64,000 nt of DNA from Bacteroidota bacterium (GTDB lineage: Bacteria; Bacteroidota; Bacteroidia; Chitinophagales; Chitinophagaceae), in the NCBI GenBank assembly GCA_947452905.1, contig CANGEP010000003.1:1-64000 (forward strand). The letters are read 5' to 3'. Under the pieces are notes generated by a model. That model saw only the letters and a list, made by a program, of their open reading frames with translations. It was not told the origin of the DNA and did no database searches. A program made the position numbers and the translations under genes. Shown in pieces: positions 23,801 to 32,685 of this stretch; position 1 is the stretch's first letter, and each line of letters begins with the position of its first letter.

Positions 23801-24889
23801 TTATTTTTTCAACAAAAGATCGGCCATAATCATATGATGATCACTCAAATTCTCATCAATCGACTCCCAGCCTTTTACTTGCCACTGTGTATTGGGTAAA
23901 ATATAATCGATGCGTAAAATGGGGGAAAGTCCCGAATAAGTGGCACCAATACCTACCCCTTTTTCTAAAAAAGCATCCTGCCAATTTCCTTTTATATAAT
24001 CGTAGGTATAAGAATTAGGAACATCATTAAAATCACCGGTGATAATGGATGGGTAATTGCTCTTGTCTAAAGTAGCTCTTACAATTTGTGCTTGTACTGC
24101 TCTTTCGGTAAAAGCATGTTTCATTTTTCTTATTACCGACCATTTATTTTTGGTAGCGTTGTCTATGGCATCAAAATCATTTTGTTTAAAACGATAAGAA
24201 GCTAAGTGGGTAGTAAAAATGTTTATGGTGTCGTCTCCTTTTACAATGGTAGCACTCAATAAACTTTCTTGATTTAGATAAGCAATACGTTGTGCTTTAA
24301 TTATTTTATATTTTGAATAAATAATACAACCTGCATAATAATCTTTCTGCAAAGTTTGATAATCTTTAGAGAAAAAAGAATATGGATATTTACCATTAAA
24401 ATAAGTAGCGTGATTGGCTATATCTCCTGGCCTTTCGTTGGTGTTGTATTCTTGTAAACAAATAATATCGGGGTTCCATTTTTGTATCGAATAAGCAATG
24501 TCTTCGGTTCTAAGCTTTAAGGTGCTATTGGGTTCTAGGCCATTAAATCCTTTTACGTTCCAGCTTAAAATTCTTAATTGATTGTCTTTTCTTTTGGTGC
24601 TAAATGCATTTCCAGGATGTAAAGCAAATAAAACAATAAGGGCTTTATAAGACAACCCTAAAGCGATTAAGGAAATAAAAGATCGAATAGGTTTAGCAAT
24701 AAACCAGATGATTAAAAATAAAATTTCGGCAACAATTAAATAGGGGGTAATTAATCCTAAAAAACCATTTACCCAAACAAAAGACAAGGGCTTTATATAA
24801 ATAGGATACACTAATAATAAAGAAGCTAGTACATTTAAAAAGATGAGTACCGTTTTACCAGTCTTTCTTATGCGTGATTTTTTTGCCAT
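23801..24889 (-). CDS. Endonuclease/exonuclease/phosphatase-fold protein with TM anchor
   Basis: A 362-residue protein with three hydrophobic segments in the first 90 residues, then an EEP (DNase I-like) domain from about 105. Catalytic motifs are [19 protein letters not shown] (metal Glu), [23 protein letters not shown] and a terminal [10 protein letters not shown] with the catalytic Asp-His. Family members are phosphodiesterases or phosphatases acting on nucleic acids, inositol phosphates or lipids. The substrate here is unknown; the location is membrane-tethered. Its start overlaps the upstream stop by one base. Confidence 0.87.
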   Translation of the reverse strand: MAKKSRIRKTGKTVLIFLNVLASLLLVYPIYIKPLSFVWVNGFLGLITPYLIVAEILFLIIWFIAKPIRSFISLIALGLSYKALIVLFALHPGNAFSTKRKDNQLRILSWNVKGFNGLEPNSTLKLRTEDIAYSIQKWNPDIICLQEYNTNERPGDIANHATYFNGKYPYSFFSKDYQTLQKDYYAGCIIYSKYKIIKAQRIAYLNQESLLSATIVKGDDTINIFTTHLASYRFKQNDFDAIDNATKNKWSVIRKMKHAFTERAVQAQIVRATLDKSNYPSIITGDFNDVPNSYTYDYIKGNWQDAFLEKGVGIGATYSGLSPILRIDYILPNTQWQVKGWESIDENLSDHHMIMADLLLKK

Positions 24890-25581
24890 TAATTTTTGGG
24901 GGCTAAACTATTATTTAACAAATGTAATAGTTGATGCATCCATTTCCCTAAATCAACTCCTCTTTTTAATAAGAACATATACAAGCAGCCCGAAACAGCA
25001 GCGACTACTAAACAAAGCTCTATGGATAGCGGCGCTTGGGCGTTAAAAAACAATACAAGACCAACATATAATAATACTAACCACTTGGTAGTTATCCATT
25101 TTTGGCGAGTACCCATAAATGGATAATTAGGTGCCCAAATAAGTGCTGCAATCGCTAAAGCCAGTACCCCAAAACCTGCTCCCATAATGGCAATACTGGC
25201 AGGAAAAATTAAATAAAATGCAGCCACCAGTAAGCCCGTATAAAAATAAATAGGAAAAATATGTTTGTTGGCTCCATTAGATTGCAAAATATTGCCAAAT
25301 ACAAATAACCAAAACAAATTGGTAAACAAAGACCAATAATCACTAAGTACCCAACTAAATGAAAGAATAGTCCATGGATATTGTGTAACAGTATTAGGAT
25401 GTAGTACTATTTTAGTAAATACATCATCTAAATAAGATTGATAACTATGTCCTTCTAAAAAATAAACCGAACGAATAAATATTACCATTGCAGCAACAGA
25501 AAGATTGATAACTACTAATGCTACCATTGCATTATTATCTGCGCCCAATAATGGTTTCGGGCTAGGGACAGGTTCATTCAT
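24889..25581 (-). CDS. Rhomboid-fold protein lacking catalytic residues (pseudoprotease)
   Basis: A 230-residue six-TM protein whose hydrophobic pattern and motifs parallel the rhomboid encoded just upstream: YPWTILSFSWVLSDYWSLFTNLFWLFVFGN corresponds to the HxxxN helix region. The active-site GxS motif is IMGAGFGVLAL (Gly136 in place of Ser) and the helix-6 His is also missing (VVAAVSGCLYM). It is therefore probably proteolytically dead, like eukaryotic iRhoms. It lies 2 nt after the active rhomboid gene, and the pair may work together. Assignment rests on motif correspondence by eye. Confidence 0.75.
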   Translation of the reverse strand: MNEPVPSPKPLLGADNNAMVALVVINLSVAAMVIFIRSVYFLEGHSYQSYLDDVFTKIVLHPNTVTQYPWTILSFSWVLSDYWSLFTNLFWLFVFGNILQSNGANKHIFPIYFYTGLLVAAFYLIFPASIAIMGAGFGVLALAIAALIWAPNYPFMGTRQKWITTKWLVLLYVGLVLFFNAQAPLSIELCLVVAAVSGCLYMFLLKRGVDLGKWMHQLLHLLNNSLAPKN

Positions 25582-25583
25582 AG

Positions 25584-26309
25584 TTAGTAACGTTTATTGC
25601 TTTGTTGCTTTTTCCAAATGTATACCAAGATAAATCCAACTACTGCGCCACCCACATGCGCCCATCTAGCCACATTGTCTCCTGCAGAATTTTTAAGTGC
25701 GAAAAATAATTCATAAGAAAAATATAAAATACCTAACCATTTTGCTTTAATAGGAAACAAAAAATAAATATAAATATAGGTATTAGGAAATAAGTAAACA
25801 AAGGCGATAAGAATACCAAACACCGCACCACTAGCCCCTAAAGTAGCCACATTTACTTTACTATTATAATAGGATAAAAAATTAACTACATCACCAGTTT
25901 GCGGAATACCAGAAGCTACTATTTCATGGTATTGTTTAGTAAGCGGAATAAGTTCATAAGAGAGTATAGCTAAGTGTATCATGGCTGCACCTACCCCACA
26001 TAAAAAATAAAATAATAAGAAACGATTAGGGCCCCATACGTTTTCTAAAATTGACCCAAACATCCATAGCGCTAACATATTCCCAAAAATATGTCCAAAA
26101 TCGCCATGCAAAAACATATGTGTAATAATTTGCCATGGCTTAAATAAATCACTTTGAAAAGCGTGTAACGCAAAAATATCTTCAAAGGAGAAACTACTTG
26201 TTGGACCTGCAATGGTATTTTGCGCTAAAAAAACCAATCCATTAATTATTAAAAGATTTTTAATAATAGTGGGTAATACTTCAAATCTGGTGGGGCGAAA
26301 TTGATTCAT
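25584..26309 (-). CDS. Rhomboid intramembrane serine protease
   Basis: A 241-residue polytopic protease cleaving TM substrates within the bilayer. The helix-2 motif is HMFLHGDFGHIFGNMLALWMFG, the nucleophile Ser160 is in TLGASGAVFGI, and the dyad His218 is in RWAHVGGAVVGF. A cytosolic or periplasmic insertion of about 35 residues between helices carries KQYHEIVASGIPQTGD. It follows rlmD by 6 nt and precedes a pseudo-rhomboid and an EEP protein in one operon. Confidence 0.94.
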   Translation of the reverse strand: MNQFRPTRFEVLPTIIKNLLIINGLVFLAQNTIAGPTSSFSFEDIFALHAFQSDLFKPWQIITHMFLHGDFGHIFGNMLALWMFGSILENVWGPNRFLLFYFLCGVGAAMIHLAILSYELIPLTKQYHEIVASGIPQTGDVVNFLSYYNSKVNVATLGASGAVFGILIAFVYLFPNTYIYIYFLFPIKAKWLGILYFSYELFFALKNSAGDNVARWAHVGGAVVGFILVYIWKKQQSNKRY

Positions 26310-26315
26310 TGGTAT

Positions 26316-27743
26316 TTATTTAATCGTTCTTTTTAATTGAACCACGTTTTCGATATGTAAAGTATGTGGAAACATATCTACGGGTTGAATTTTTGTGACC
26401 GTATATTTTTCTGCTAATAATGCCAAGTCTCTAGCTTGTGTGGCTGGATTACAGCTTACATATACAATAGTAGGCGCTTCCATTGCCAATAGTTTATGTA
26501 CTAGTTTTTCATGCATACCCGCACGAGGAGGATCGGTAATAATTACATCTGGTTTACCATGTGTTTCAAAAAAAGCATCATCACAAATATCAATTACATC
26601 ACCTGCAAAAAATGCACAATCTTGTAACTGGTTCATACTTGCGTTTTGTTTGGCATCTTCGATAGCATCAGCAACAAATTCCACTCCAATTATTTTTTTA
26701 GCTTGACGACTACAAAAAATACCAATACTTCCCGTACCGCAATACAAATCATACACTACTTCCTTGCCTGTTAATTCGGCAAAGTCGCGTGTAATTTGAT
26801 ATAGTTTTTCGGCCTGCTTAGAGTTGGTTTGAAAAAATGATTTAGGGCTAATTTTAAATTCAAAATCTTCTAATACCTCACTAATATATCCATCCCCAAA
26901 AAACACCTGCGGTACCAAATCTTGCATACTATCATTACGTTTGGTATTTATAGTATATAATAGCGTGGTGATTTGTGGGAAAGTAGCTAATAAAGAATTT
27001 AATAAAGCCTCTCTTTTTTCTTTGTGCTCGTAGCCTAAAATTAAATTGACCATCCACTCCCCTTTGGTAGTGTTTCTAATAAACATATTTCGTAGCCAAC
27101 CCTGATGTTGTTTGATATTATAAAAAGGCATTTCGTTTTCGATAGCAAAAGCCACTACTGCTTTTCTTAATAAATTAGTAGGTTCCTCTTGTAAATAACA
27201 AGTATCAATTTCTACTACTTTTTCAAAAAAGCCACGTGCATGAAATCCACCTGCACCAGGACTTGCTTGAGGATTTTCACCTGCTGCCTTCATCGCTCTA
27301 AAAGCTTCAAAAGGAATAAATTTTTCGGTAGCAAAAGTATATTCTACTTTATTTCGATAGCCTTCTGTTTTATCAGCGCCTACAATGGGTGCTATTTCAG
27401 GTAAAGGAATTTTAGCAATACGGGTTAAATTGTCAACCACTTGTTTATGCTTATACACCAATTGTTGTGCATAAGGAAGCATTTGCCATTGACAACCACC
27501 ACATACCCCAAAATGAGTGCAAAAAGGCTTTACACGTATGTCTGAATAACTATGAAACCTTTTTACAAAGCCCTCTGCCCAGTCCGACTTATTTTTCTGT
27601 AATTGCACATCTACAAGGTCGCCAGGCACGGCACCTTCTACAAAAATGACTTTACCATCTACCCTAGCCAAAGATTTTCCTTCGGCTGCATAATCCTCAA
27701 TTAGGACTTTCTCTAAAACGGGTGCTTCTTTCTTTTTTCTCAC
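26316..27743 (-). CDS. rlmD: 23S rRNA (uracil-C5)-methyltransferase, RlmD/RumA family
   Basis: A 475-residue SAM-dependent methyltransferase. The N-terminal TRAM domain (EDYAAEGKSLARVDGKV...PGDLVDV) is followed by the [4Fe-4S] ligands CTHFGVCGGCQW plus a later Cys, the SAM motif VYDLYCGTGSIGIF, DPPRAG and the nucleophile motif YVSCNPATQ. The longest frame starts at a TTG (27761), but a -7 box lies inside it and related proteins begin MRKKK. The GTG at 27743, giving (M)RKKKEAPVLEK, is therefore preferred. Whether it acts on U1939 or U747 is not settled. Confidence 0.93.
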   Translation of the reverse strand: MRKKKEAPVLEKVLIEDYAAEGKSLARVDGKVIFVEGAVPGDLVDVQLQKNKSDWAEGFVKRFHSYSDIRVKPFCTHFGVCGGCQWQMLPYAQQLVYKHKQVVDNLTRIAKIPLPEIAPIVGADKTEGYRNKVEYTFATEKFIPFEAFRAMKAAGENPQASPGAGGFHARGFFEKVVEIDTCYLQEEPTNLLRKAVVAFAIENEMPFYNIKQHQGWLRNMFIRNTTKGEWMVNLILGYEHKEKREALLNSLLATFPQITTLLYTINTKRNDSMQDLVPQVFFGDGYISEVLEDFEFKISPKSFFQTNSKQAEKLYQITRDFAELTGKEVVYDLYCGTGSIGIFCSRQAKKIIGVEFVADAIEDAKQNASMNQLQDCAFFAGDVIDICDDAFFETHGKPDVIITDPPRAGMHEKLVHKLLAMEAPTIVYVSCNPATQARDLALLAEKYTVTKIQPVDMFPHTLHIENVVQLKRTIK

Positions 27744-27748
27744 TAGGG

Positions 27749-27756
27749 CAAAGGTA
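27749..27756 (-). promoter_or_regulatory. -7 promoter box TACCTTTG for rlmD, 5 nt from GTG
   Basis: An exact minus-strand match inside the longer reading frame. It decides the GTG start and suggests a leaderless or nearly leaderless mRNA for the rlmD-rhomboid operon. Confidence 0.5.
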
Positions 27757-27828
27757 CTCAACCCATATTATATTTAAAGTAATTAGACTTATAATTTAAG
27801 TTGTTCACAAAAATTATATTTTTACAAA

Positions 27829-29292
27829 ATGAGAAAACTATTATTTTTCTGCTTATGGGCACCTTTGTTTTGTGTAGCCCAAAATAAAAAAACAGCCATC
27901 ACAAGTTCTACAAGCACCAACCCTATAGGACATGCCATAGAAATTACCTTAAAGCCTTATCAAAACACAAAAATTTACATTGGCACTAATTATGGTAAAA
28001 ATAAGGTCTTGGCCGACTCTTGTCTGTTAAATGAAAAAAGTGAAGGTGTTTTTGAATCCAAACAAAAATTAACCCCTGGGATATACTTTGTAGTATCTCC
28101 TAAAATGAGCATTTTATTTGATTTTATTGTGGACGATAAACAACATTTTAAAATTATTGCAGACACCTTAACACTTTCTCAATTTCAAGTAATTGGTTCT
28201 AAAGAAAATGATTTATTTAAATCTTATTCAACTTCTATAAATGAATTGTTTGTACAGCTAAATGGGTTAGAAAATAATTTTAAAACTGCCAGTAACGCGG
28301 CCGACTCTACAAAGTATAAAGAGGCCTATGTAAATAAGGATAAAGAAATAAAAAATAAAAGAAAATCATTTATCCAAGCTAATCCTACATCGATGATGAG
28401 TTGGTTTTTAAATGTAATGCAAAGACCAGAGGCGCCTGCTATGGGTAAAGGCAATACCAAAGCCGATTCGCTTTACCCCTACTATTATGTGAAAAATCAT
28501 TTTTGGGACAATGTGGTATTTAATGATAACAGATTATTACGTACTCCTTTTTTTGAAGATAAATTAGATGAGTATTTTAAAAATTACGTTTCTCGTGAAC
28601 CTGATTCCATTATTGAAGAAGTACAATATATGTTGACAGTAGCAAAAACAGGAAAAGAAATATATCCTTTTTTACTTTTTAAGTTTACCAATAAATATAT
28701 AGTGCCCGAGTTTATGGGTCAGGATAAAGTGTTCTTACATATTTATCAAAACTTTTTTGCCAAAGGAGATACGGTATTATTAAATGCAGAATCCAATAAA
28801 TCAATTAAAGAAAGAGCCTACAGCCTAATGGCTAACCAACTCGGCTTAGCCGCAGCACCACTGCTTTTAAACGATGCTCAAGACAAAAAAATATCTTTAT
28901 ATACCATTAAAGCACCCTATACCTTAGTAGCTTTTTGGGACCCCACTTGTAGCCATTGCAAAATTGAAATCCCTAAATTAGATTCTTTTTATAAAGCGAG
29001 TTGGAAAAAACTAAACGTAGCAGTGTTAGGGGTAAATATTAATGCCAAAGAGATAAATGCATGGAAATCTTTTATTAATGACCATAATTTAAACGATTGG
29101 ATCCACGCTTATCAAACCGAGGAAGATTTAAATAAAGAAATTAGAGAAGGTAGGCCAACAACTATACGTCAATTATACGATGTGTTTAAAACCCCAACTT
29201 TTTATTTATTAGATGCCAATAAAAAAATTATAGCCAAAAATTTATCATTAGATCAATTTGATGATTTTATTAAAACTAAGTCAAAGCCTTAA
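27829..29292 (+). CDS. TlpA-like periplasmic thioredoxin with N-terminal DUF4369-type region
   Basis: A 487-residue exported protein (signal LLFFCLWAPLFCVAQ). The N-terminal ~110 residues resemble the beta-rich DUF4369/DUF5106 region common in Bacteroidota TlpA proteins, then a long helical middle, and a C-terminal thioredoxin domain (about 345-485) with the redox CxxC in FWDPTCSHCKIEIPK. It probably acts in periplasmic disulfide reduction or thiol maintenance. It overlaps the next gene at TAATG, implying translational coupling to glpD, an unusual partner. Confidence 0.87.
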   Translation: MRKLLFFCLWAPLFCVAQNKKTAITSSTSTNPIGHAIEITLKPYQNTKIYIGTNYGKNKVLADSCLLNEKSEGVFESKQKLTPGIYFVVSPKMSILFDFIVDDKQHFKIIADTLTLSQFQVIGSKENDLFKSYSTSINELFVQLNGLENNFKTASNAADSTKYKEAYVNKDKEIKNKRKSFIQANPTSMMSWFLNVMQRPEAPAMGKGNTKADSLYPYYYVKNHFWDNVVFNDNRLLRTPFFEDKLDEYFKNYVSREPDSIIEEVQYMLTVAKTGKEIYPFLLFKFTNKYIVPEFMGQDKVFLHIYQNFFAKGDTVLLNAESNKSIKERAYSLMANQLGLAAAPLLLNDAQDKKISLYTIKAPYTLVAFWDPTCSHCKIEIPKLDSFYKASWKKLNVAVLGVNINAKEINAWKSFINDHNLNDWIHAYQTEEDLNKEIREGRPTTIRQLYDVFKTPTFYLLDANKKIIAKNLSLDQFDDFIKTKSKP

Positions 29293-30824
29293 TGGTAAAA
29301 ATGAATAGACAAACATCCTTAGATAAAATTAGCACTGTTGACACATGGGATATTATTATCATTGGCGGTGGTGCAACTGGCATGGGAATTGCTTTAGACG
29401 CTACCACTAGAGGATTAAAAACATTGTTAGTAGAAAAAGGAGATTTGGCTAATGGTACATCAAGTAGATCCACTAAATTAGTACACGGTGGTGTAAGGTA
29501 TTTAAAACAATTTCATTTTAAATTAGTTTTTGAAGCTATTAAAGAAAGAAAAATTATTTTAAAAAACGCTCCTCATCTTTCTAGTGCCTTACCTTTTATA
29601 ATCCCCATATACTCCTATTTTAATATGTTGTATTATGGTATTGGATTGTTTTTATATGAAATGTTAGCAGGATGGGGGTCCAATATTGGTCGCACTACTT
29701 TGTTATCCAGAAAAAGTACCATTAATAATTTACCTTTTATTAAAACTAAGAATTTAAAAGGAGGTATTTTATACTATGACGCCCAGTTCAATGACAGTCA
29801 ACTTTGCATAGATATTGCAGCAACAGCAACCAACAATGATGCTACCATTATCAATTATTTTGAATGTGCTGATTTTATTAAATCCAATGAAAAAGTAATA
29901 GGCATACAAGGTGTTGACAGATTATCACAAAAAAAATATACTATTAAAGGAAAAAATATAATCAATGCTACTGGTGTGTTTTCTGATACTATTTTACAAA
30001 TGGACGACCCCAAAAAATCCAGCATTATTAAGCCCTCTAAAGGAGTACACCTGGTATTCAATGATCCAGGAAAAACCCTAACAAAATATGCACTAATGTC
30101 CCCAATTAAACAGGATGATAGAGTGATTTTTGTAATTCCATGGATGGGTAAATTATTGGTAGGTACAACAGATACGCCCATTGAAAAAATTACTACGGAG
30201 CCAGCAGCATCCATGGAGGATGTAGCGTATTTATTATACTTATATAATTCCTTGAGTGAAAACAAAATTGATAAAAACAGCGTGGTTTCGATGTTTGCTG
30301 GATTAAGGCCATTAATAAAATTGTCTGATGAGGATGCTACCGCTTTAATTTCGAGAGAACATTCTATTCTTACCAGTGCCTCTGGAATTATAACCATTGC
30401 AGGAGGCAAATGGACTACCTATCGAAAAATGGCAGAAGATGTTATGGAACTTGTTATTGCTAATCAAAAACTGCCTAACTCAAAATGCAAGACCGAATAT
30501 ATAAGTGTAGATATTAGTGCAGTAAAAAATAAAACAATCGAATCTTATATTTTGTCTGATAAGTCCTTAGCAGAAAAAATTCATCCAGCATTTTCTTTTA
30601 CAAAAGCCCAAGTTGTATATGCAATACAACATGAAATGGCTATGACTATTGAAGATGTTTTAGCAAGAAGAATTAGACTCCTTTTTTTAGACGCCAAAGC
30701 CGCCATAGAAGCAGCAAAAGAAGTAGCGAAAATTTTTGTTAACTATGCAAATAAAGAGGATGAGCAGATGAAAGAGCAAATGGTAGCATTCGAAAAAATT
30801 GCCAACAAGTATCTGTTAAATTAA
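29292..30824 (+). CDS. glpD: FAD-dependent glycerol-3-phosphate dehydrogenase
   Basis: A 510-residue flavoprotein that oxidises sn-glycerol-3-phosphate to DHAP and passes electrons to quinone at the inner membrane. The FAD-binding motif is IIIIGGGATGMGIALDA with RGLKTLLVEKGDLANGTSS, followed by STKLVHGGVRYL, TGVFSDTI, VIPWMGKLLVGTTDTP, GLRPLI and AGGKWTTYRKMAED. The C-terminal helical domain is complete. The ATG at 29292 overlaps the previous stop; an ATG at 29301 is an alternative. No glpK or glpF lies nearby, so the substrate may come from phospholipid turnover. Confidence 0.95.
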   Translation: MVKMNRQTSLDKISTVDTWDIIIIGGGATGMGIALDATTRGLKTLLVEKGDLANGTSSRSTKLVHGGVRYLKQFHFKLVFEAIKERKIILKNAPHLSSALPFIIPIYSYFNMLYYGIGLFLYEMLAGWGSNIGRTTLLSRKSTINNLPFIKTKNLKGGILYYDAQFNDSQLCIDIAATATNNDATIINYFECADFIKSNEKVIGIQGVDRLSQKKYTIKGKNIINATGVFSDTILQMDDPKKSSIIKPSKGVHLVFNDPGKTLTKYALMSPIKQDDRVIFVIPWMGKLLVGTTDTPIEKITTEPAASMEDVAYLLYLYNSLSENKIDKNSVVSMFAGLRPLIKLSDEDATALISREHSILTSASGIITIAGGKWTTYRKMAEDVMELVIANQKLPNSKCKTEYISVDISAVKNKTIESYILSDKSLAEKIHPAFSFTKAQVVYAIQHEMAMTIEDVLARRIRLLFLDAKAAIEAAKEVAKIFVNYANKEDEQMKEQMVAFEKIANKYLLN

Positions 30825-30832
30825 TTTTTCAA

Positions 30833-31786
30833 TTAAAAAACTGCTGCTACGGCATCTCTTACTACTTTAGGTTTCCCTAAAGTGTAATAATGTAATACAG
30901 GAACGCCTGCTGCTTTTAGCTCCTTGCTCTGATGAATTAACCACTCTGTGCCTACTTGCTCACAAGCTTCATCGGTGGTTGCCGCTTCCATAGCTTTTCT
31001 TAAATCCGAAGGAATATCTACATAAAAAATATTCGGTAAAATAGTGAGTTGCTTTTTATTGGTAATTGGTTTTAAACCTGGAATTATAGGTACATTAATA
31101 CCTATGCTACGACAAGCTTTAACGTAATCGAAATATTTTTGATTATCGAAAAACATTTGTGTCATTATATATTGAGCACCCGCGTCTACTTTTTCTTTAG
31201 CTTTTTGCAAATCAAATTCAAAGCTTGGTGCTTCGAAATGCTTTTCGGGATAACCAGATACACCCATACAAAAATTAGTCTTGCTACCGTTCAAAATTTC
31301 TTTATCTAAATATTCGCCCTTATTTAATCCCACCACTTGTTTTAATAAATCGATAGCTTGTTGGTTGCCATTGGGTTCGGGTACAAAAGTTTTTTGACCT
31401 TTTTCGGCGTCGCCTCTTAATACCAACACATTATCAATACCCAAAAACTGTAAATCAATTAAAGCATCTTCGGTTTCTCTTTTACTAAATCCCCCACAAA
31501 TAATATGTGGCACTGCATCCACATTGTAGTGATTCATAATAGCAGCACAAATTCCTACGGTACCAGGACGCTTGCGCACATCCACTTTTTCCTCAACCCC
31601 GTTTTCGTTTTTTCGGACCAAGGTCTCACTTCGATGGTAGGTAACATTAATCCAAGAGGGCTTGAACTCCATTAAAGGATCCAAATGCTCATATATATAG
31701 GAAATAGTACGGCCTTTTAAAGGAGGGAGAACCTCGAAGGAAACTAAAGTATCTTTTGACTTAGCCAAATGTTCGGTAACGTGCAT
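30833..31786 (-). CDS. metF: Methylenetetrahydrofolate reductase
   Basis: A 317-residue TIM-barrel flavoenzyme reducing 5,10-methylene-THF to 5-methyl-THF for methionine synthesis. Markers are LVSFEVLPP (catalytic Glu), NVTYHRSE, VPHIICGGFSK, NVLVLRGDAEK, FCMGVSGYPEKH, GAQYIMTQMFFDN and PIIPGLKPI. Length is typical of bacterial MetF. It is convergent with glpD and divergent from lptB, with its own -7 box. No SAM riboswitch fits in the 98-bp upstream gap. Confidence 0.96.
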   Translation of the reverse strand: MHVTEHLAKSKDTLVSFEVLPPLKGRTISYIYEHLDPLMEFKPSWINVTYHRSETLVRKNENGVEEKVDVRKRPGTVGICAAIMNHYNVDAVPHIICGGFSKRETEDALIDLQFLGIDNVLVLRGDAEKGQKTFVPEPNGNQQAIDLLKQVVGLNKGEYLDKEILNGSKTNFCMGVSGYPEKHFEAPSFEFDLQKAKEKVDAGAQYIMTQMFFDNQKYFDYVKACRSIGINVPIIPGLKPITNKKQLTILPNIFYVDIPSDLRKAMEAATTDEACEQVGTEWLIHQSKELKAAGVPVLHYYTLGKPKVVRDAVAAVF

Positions 31787-31811
31787 AATCTTATTTTAAA
31801 ACAATAGTTTG

Positions 31812-31819
31812 CAAAAATA
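31812..31819 (-). promoter_or_regulatory. -7 promoter box TATTTTTG for metF
   Basis: An exact minus-strand match 25 nt before the metF ATG. Confidence 0.5.
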
Positions 31820-31862
31820 GTTAATATTAGCAAGCGATAGACTCAAAAGCTATAATTACCCT

Positions 31863-31870
31863 TATTTTTG
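31863..31870 (+). promoter_or_regulatory. -7 promoter box TATTTTTG for lptB
   Basis: An exact plus-strand match 14 nt before the GTG start of lptB; supports that start. Confidence 0.5.
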
Positions 31871-31884
31871 TATAAATATATACC

Positions 31885-32649
31885 GTGATACTCACTATAC
31901 ATACCGATAAACTCATCAAACAATACAAGAACAGAAAGGTCGTGGACCAAGTAAGTATTAGTGTAAAGCAAGGCGAGATTGTGGGTTTACTTGGCCCTAA
32001 TGGAGCAGGTAAAACCACTACCTTTTATATGGTGGTAGGTTTAATTGCCCCCGATGAAGGTCGCGTTTTTTTAAATGAAGAGGATATCACCAAATTACCG
32101 ATGTATAAAAGAGCTCAAATGGGCCTTGGCTATTTACCTCAAGAAGCTAGTGTTTTTCGTAAGCTATCGGTAGAAGACAATATCATGGCGGTATTAGAGA
32201 TGACCAAATTAACCAAAGGAGAGAGAGAACATAAATTAGAAACCTTGTTAGATGAATTTAATTTACATCATGTGCGACATAACAATGGGGATAGTTTAAG
32301 TGGTGGTGAACGTAGAAGAACAGAAATTGCACGTGCTTTAGCTGTAGATCCTAAATTTATTTTATTAGACGAGCCCTTTGCTGGCGTGGATCCTATCGCT
32401 GTAGAGGATATTCAATCGGTAGTGGCTCGCTTAAAATTAAAAGACATAGGTATTTTAATTACCGATCATAATGTAAATGAAACCTTATCAATTTGTGACC
32501 GTGCTTATTTACTTATCGAAGGTAAAATTTTCAAACACGGCACAGCAGAGCAGTTGGCCGAAGACGAACAAGTACGTAGATTATACTTAGGTACCAACTT
32601 TGAATTAAAACGCAAAGATTGGATTATTGAAATGGGTCAAAAAAGCTAA
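31885..32649 (+). CDS. lptB: LPS export ABC transporter ATPase
   Basis: A 254-residue ABC ATPase that powers extraction of LPS from the inner membrane with LptFG. Walker A is GPNGAGKTT, the Q-loop region reads [19 protein letters not shown], the ABC signature is [16 protein letters not shown], and Walker B is [16 protein letters not shown], all characteristic of LptB. The switch His is in TDHNVNETL. Translation probably starts at a GTG; no in-frame ATG lies before the conserved core. LPS genes also occur elsewhere in the window (kdsB, lpxD-like). Confidence 0.95.
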   Translation: MILTIHTDKLIKQYKNRKVVDQVSISVKQGEIVGLLGPNGAGKTTTFYMVVGLIAPDEGRVFLNEEDITKLPMYKRAQMGLGYLPQEASVFRKLSVEDNIMAVLEMTKLTKGEREHKLETLLDEFNLHHVRHNNGDSLSGGERRRTEIARALAVDPKFILLDEPFAGVDPIAVEDIQSVVARLKLKDIGILITDHNVNETLSICDRAYLLIEGKIFKHGTAEQLAEDEQVRRLYLGTNFELKRKDWIIEMGQKS

Positions 32650-32685
32650 TTTATTTAGCTGCATGGCGTATATTGTGTAACGCCT

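Noticed and set aside
29855..30409. 184-codon minus-strand frame opposite glpD
   Set aside because: It lies wholly within the well-supported glpD gene and shows no family motif; a shadow frame.
31787..31884. SAM riboswitch upstream of metF
   Set aside because: The 98-bp divergent gap is occupied by two promoters and shows no SAM aptamer core.
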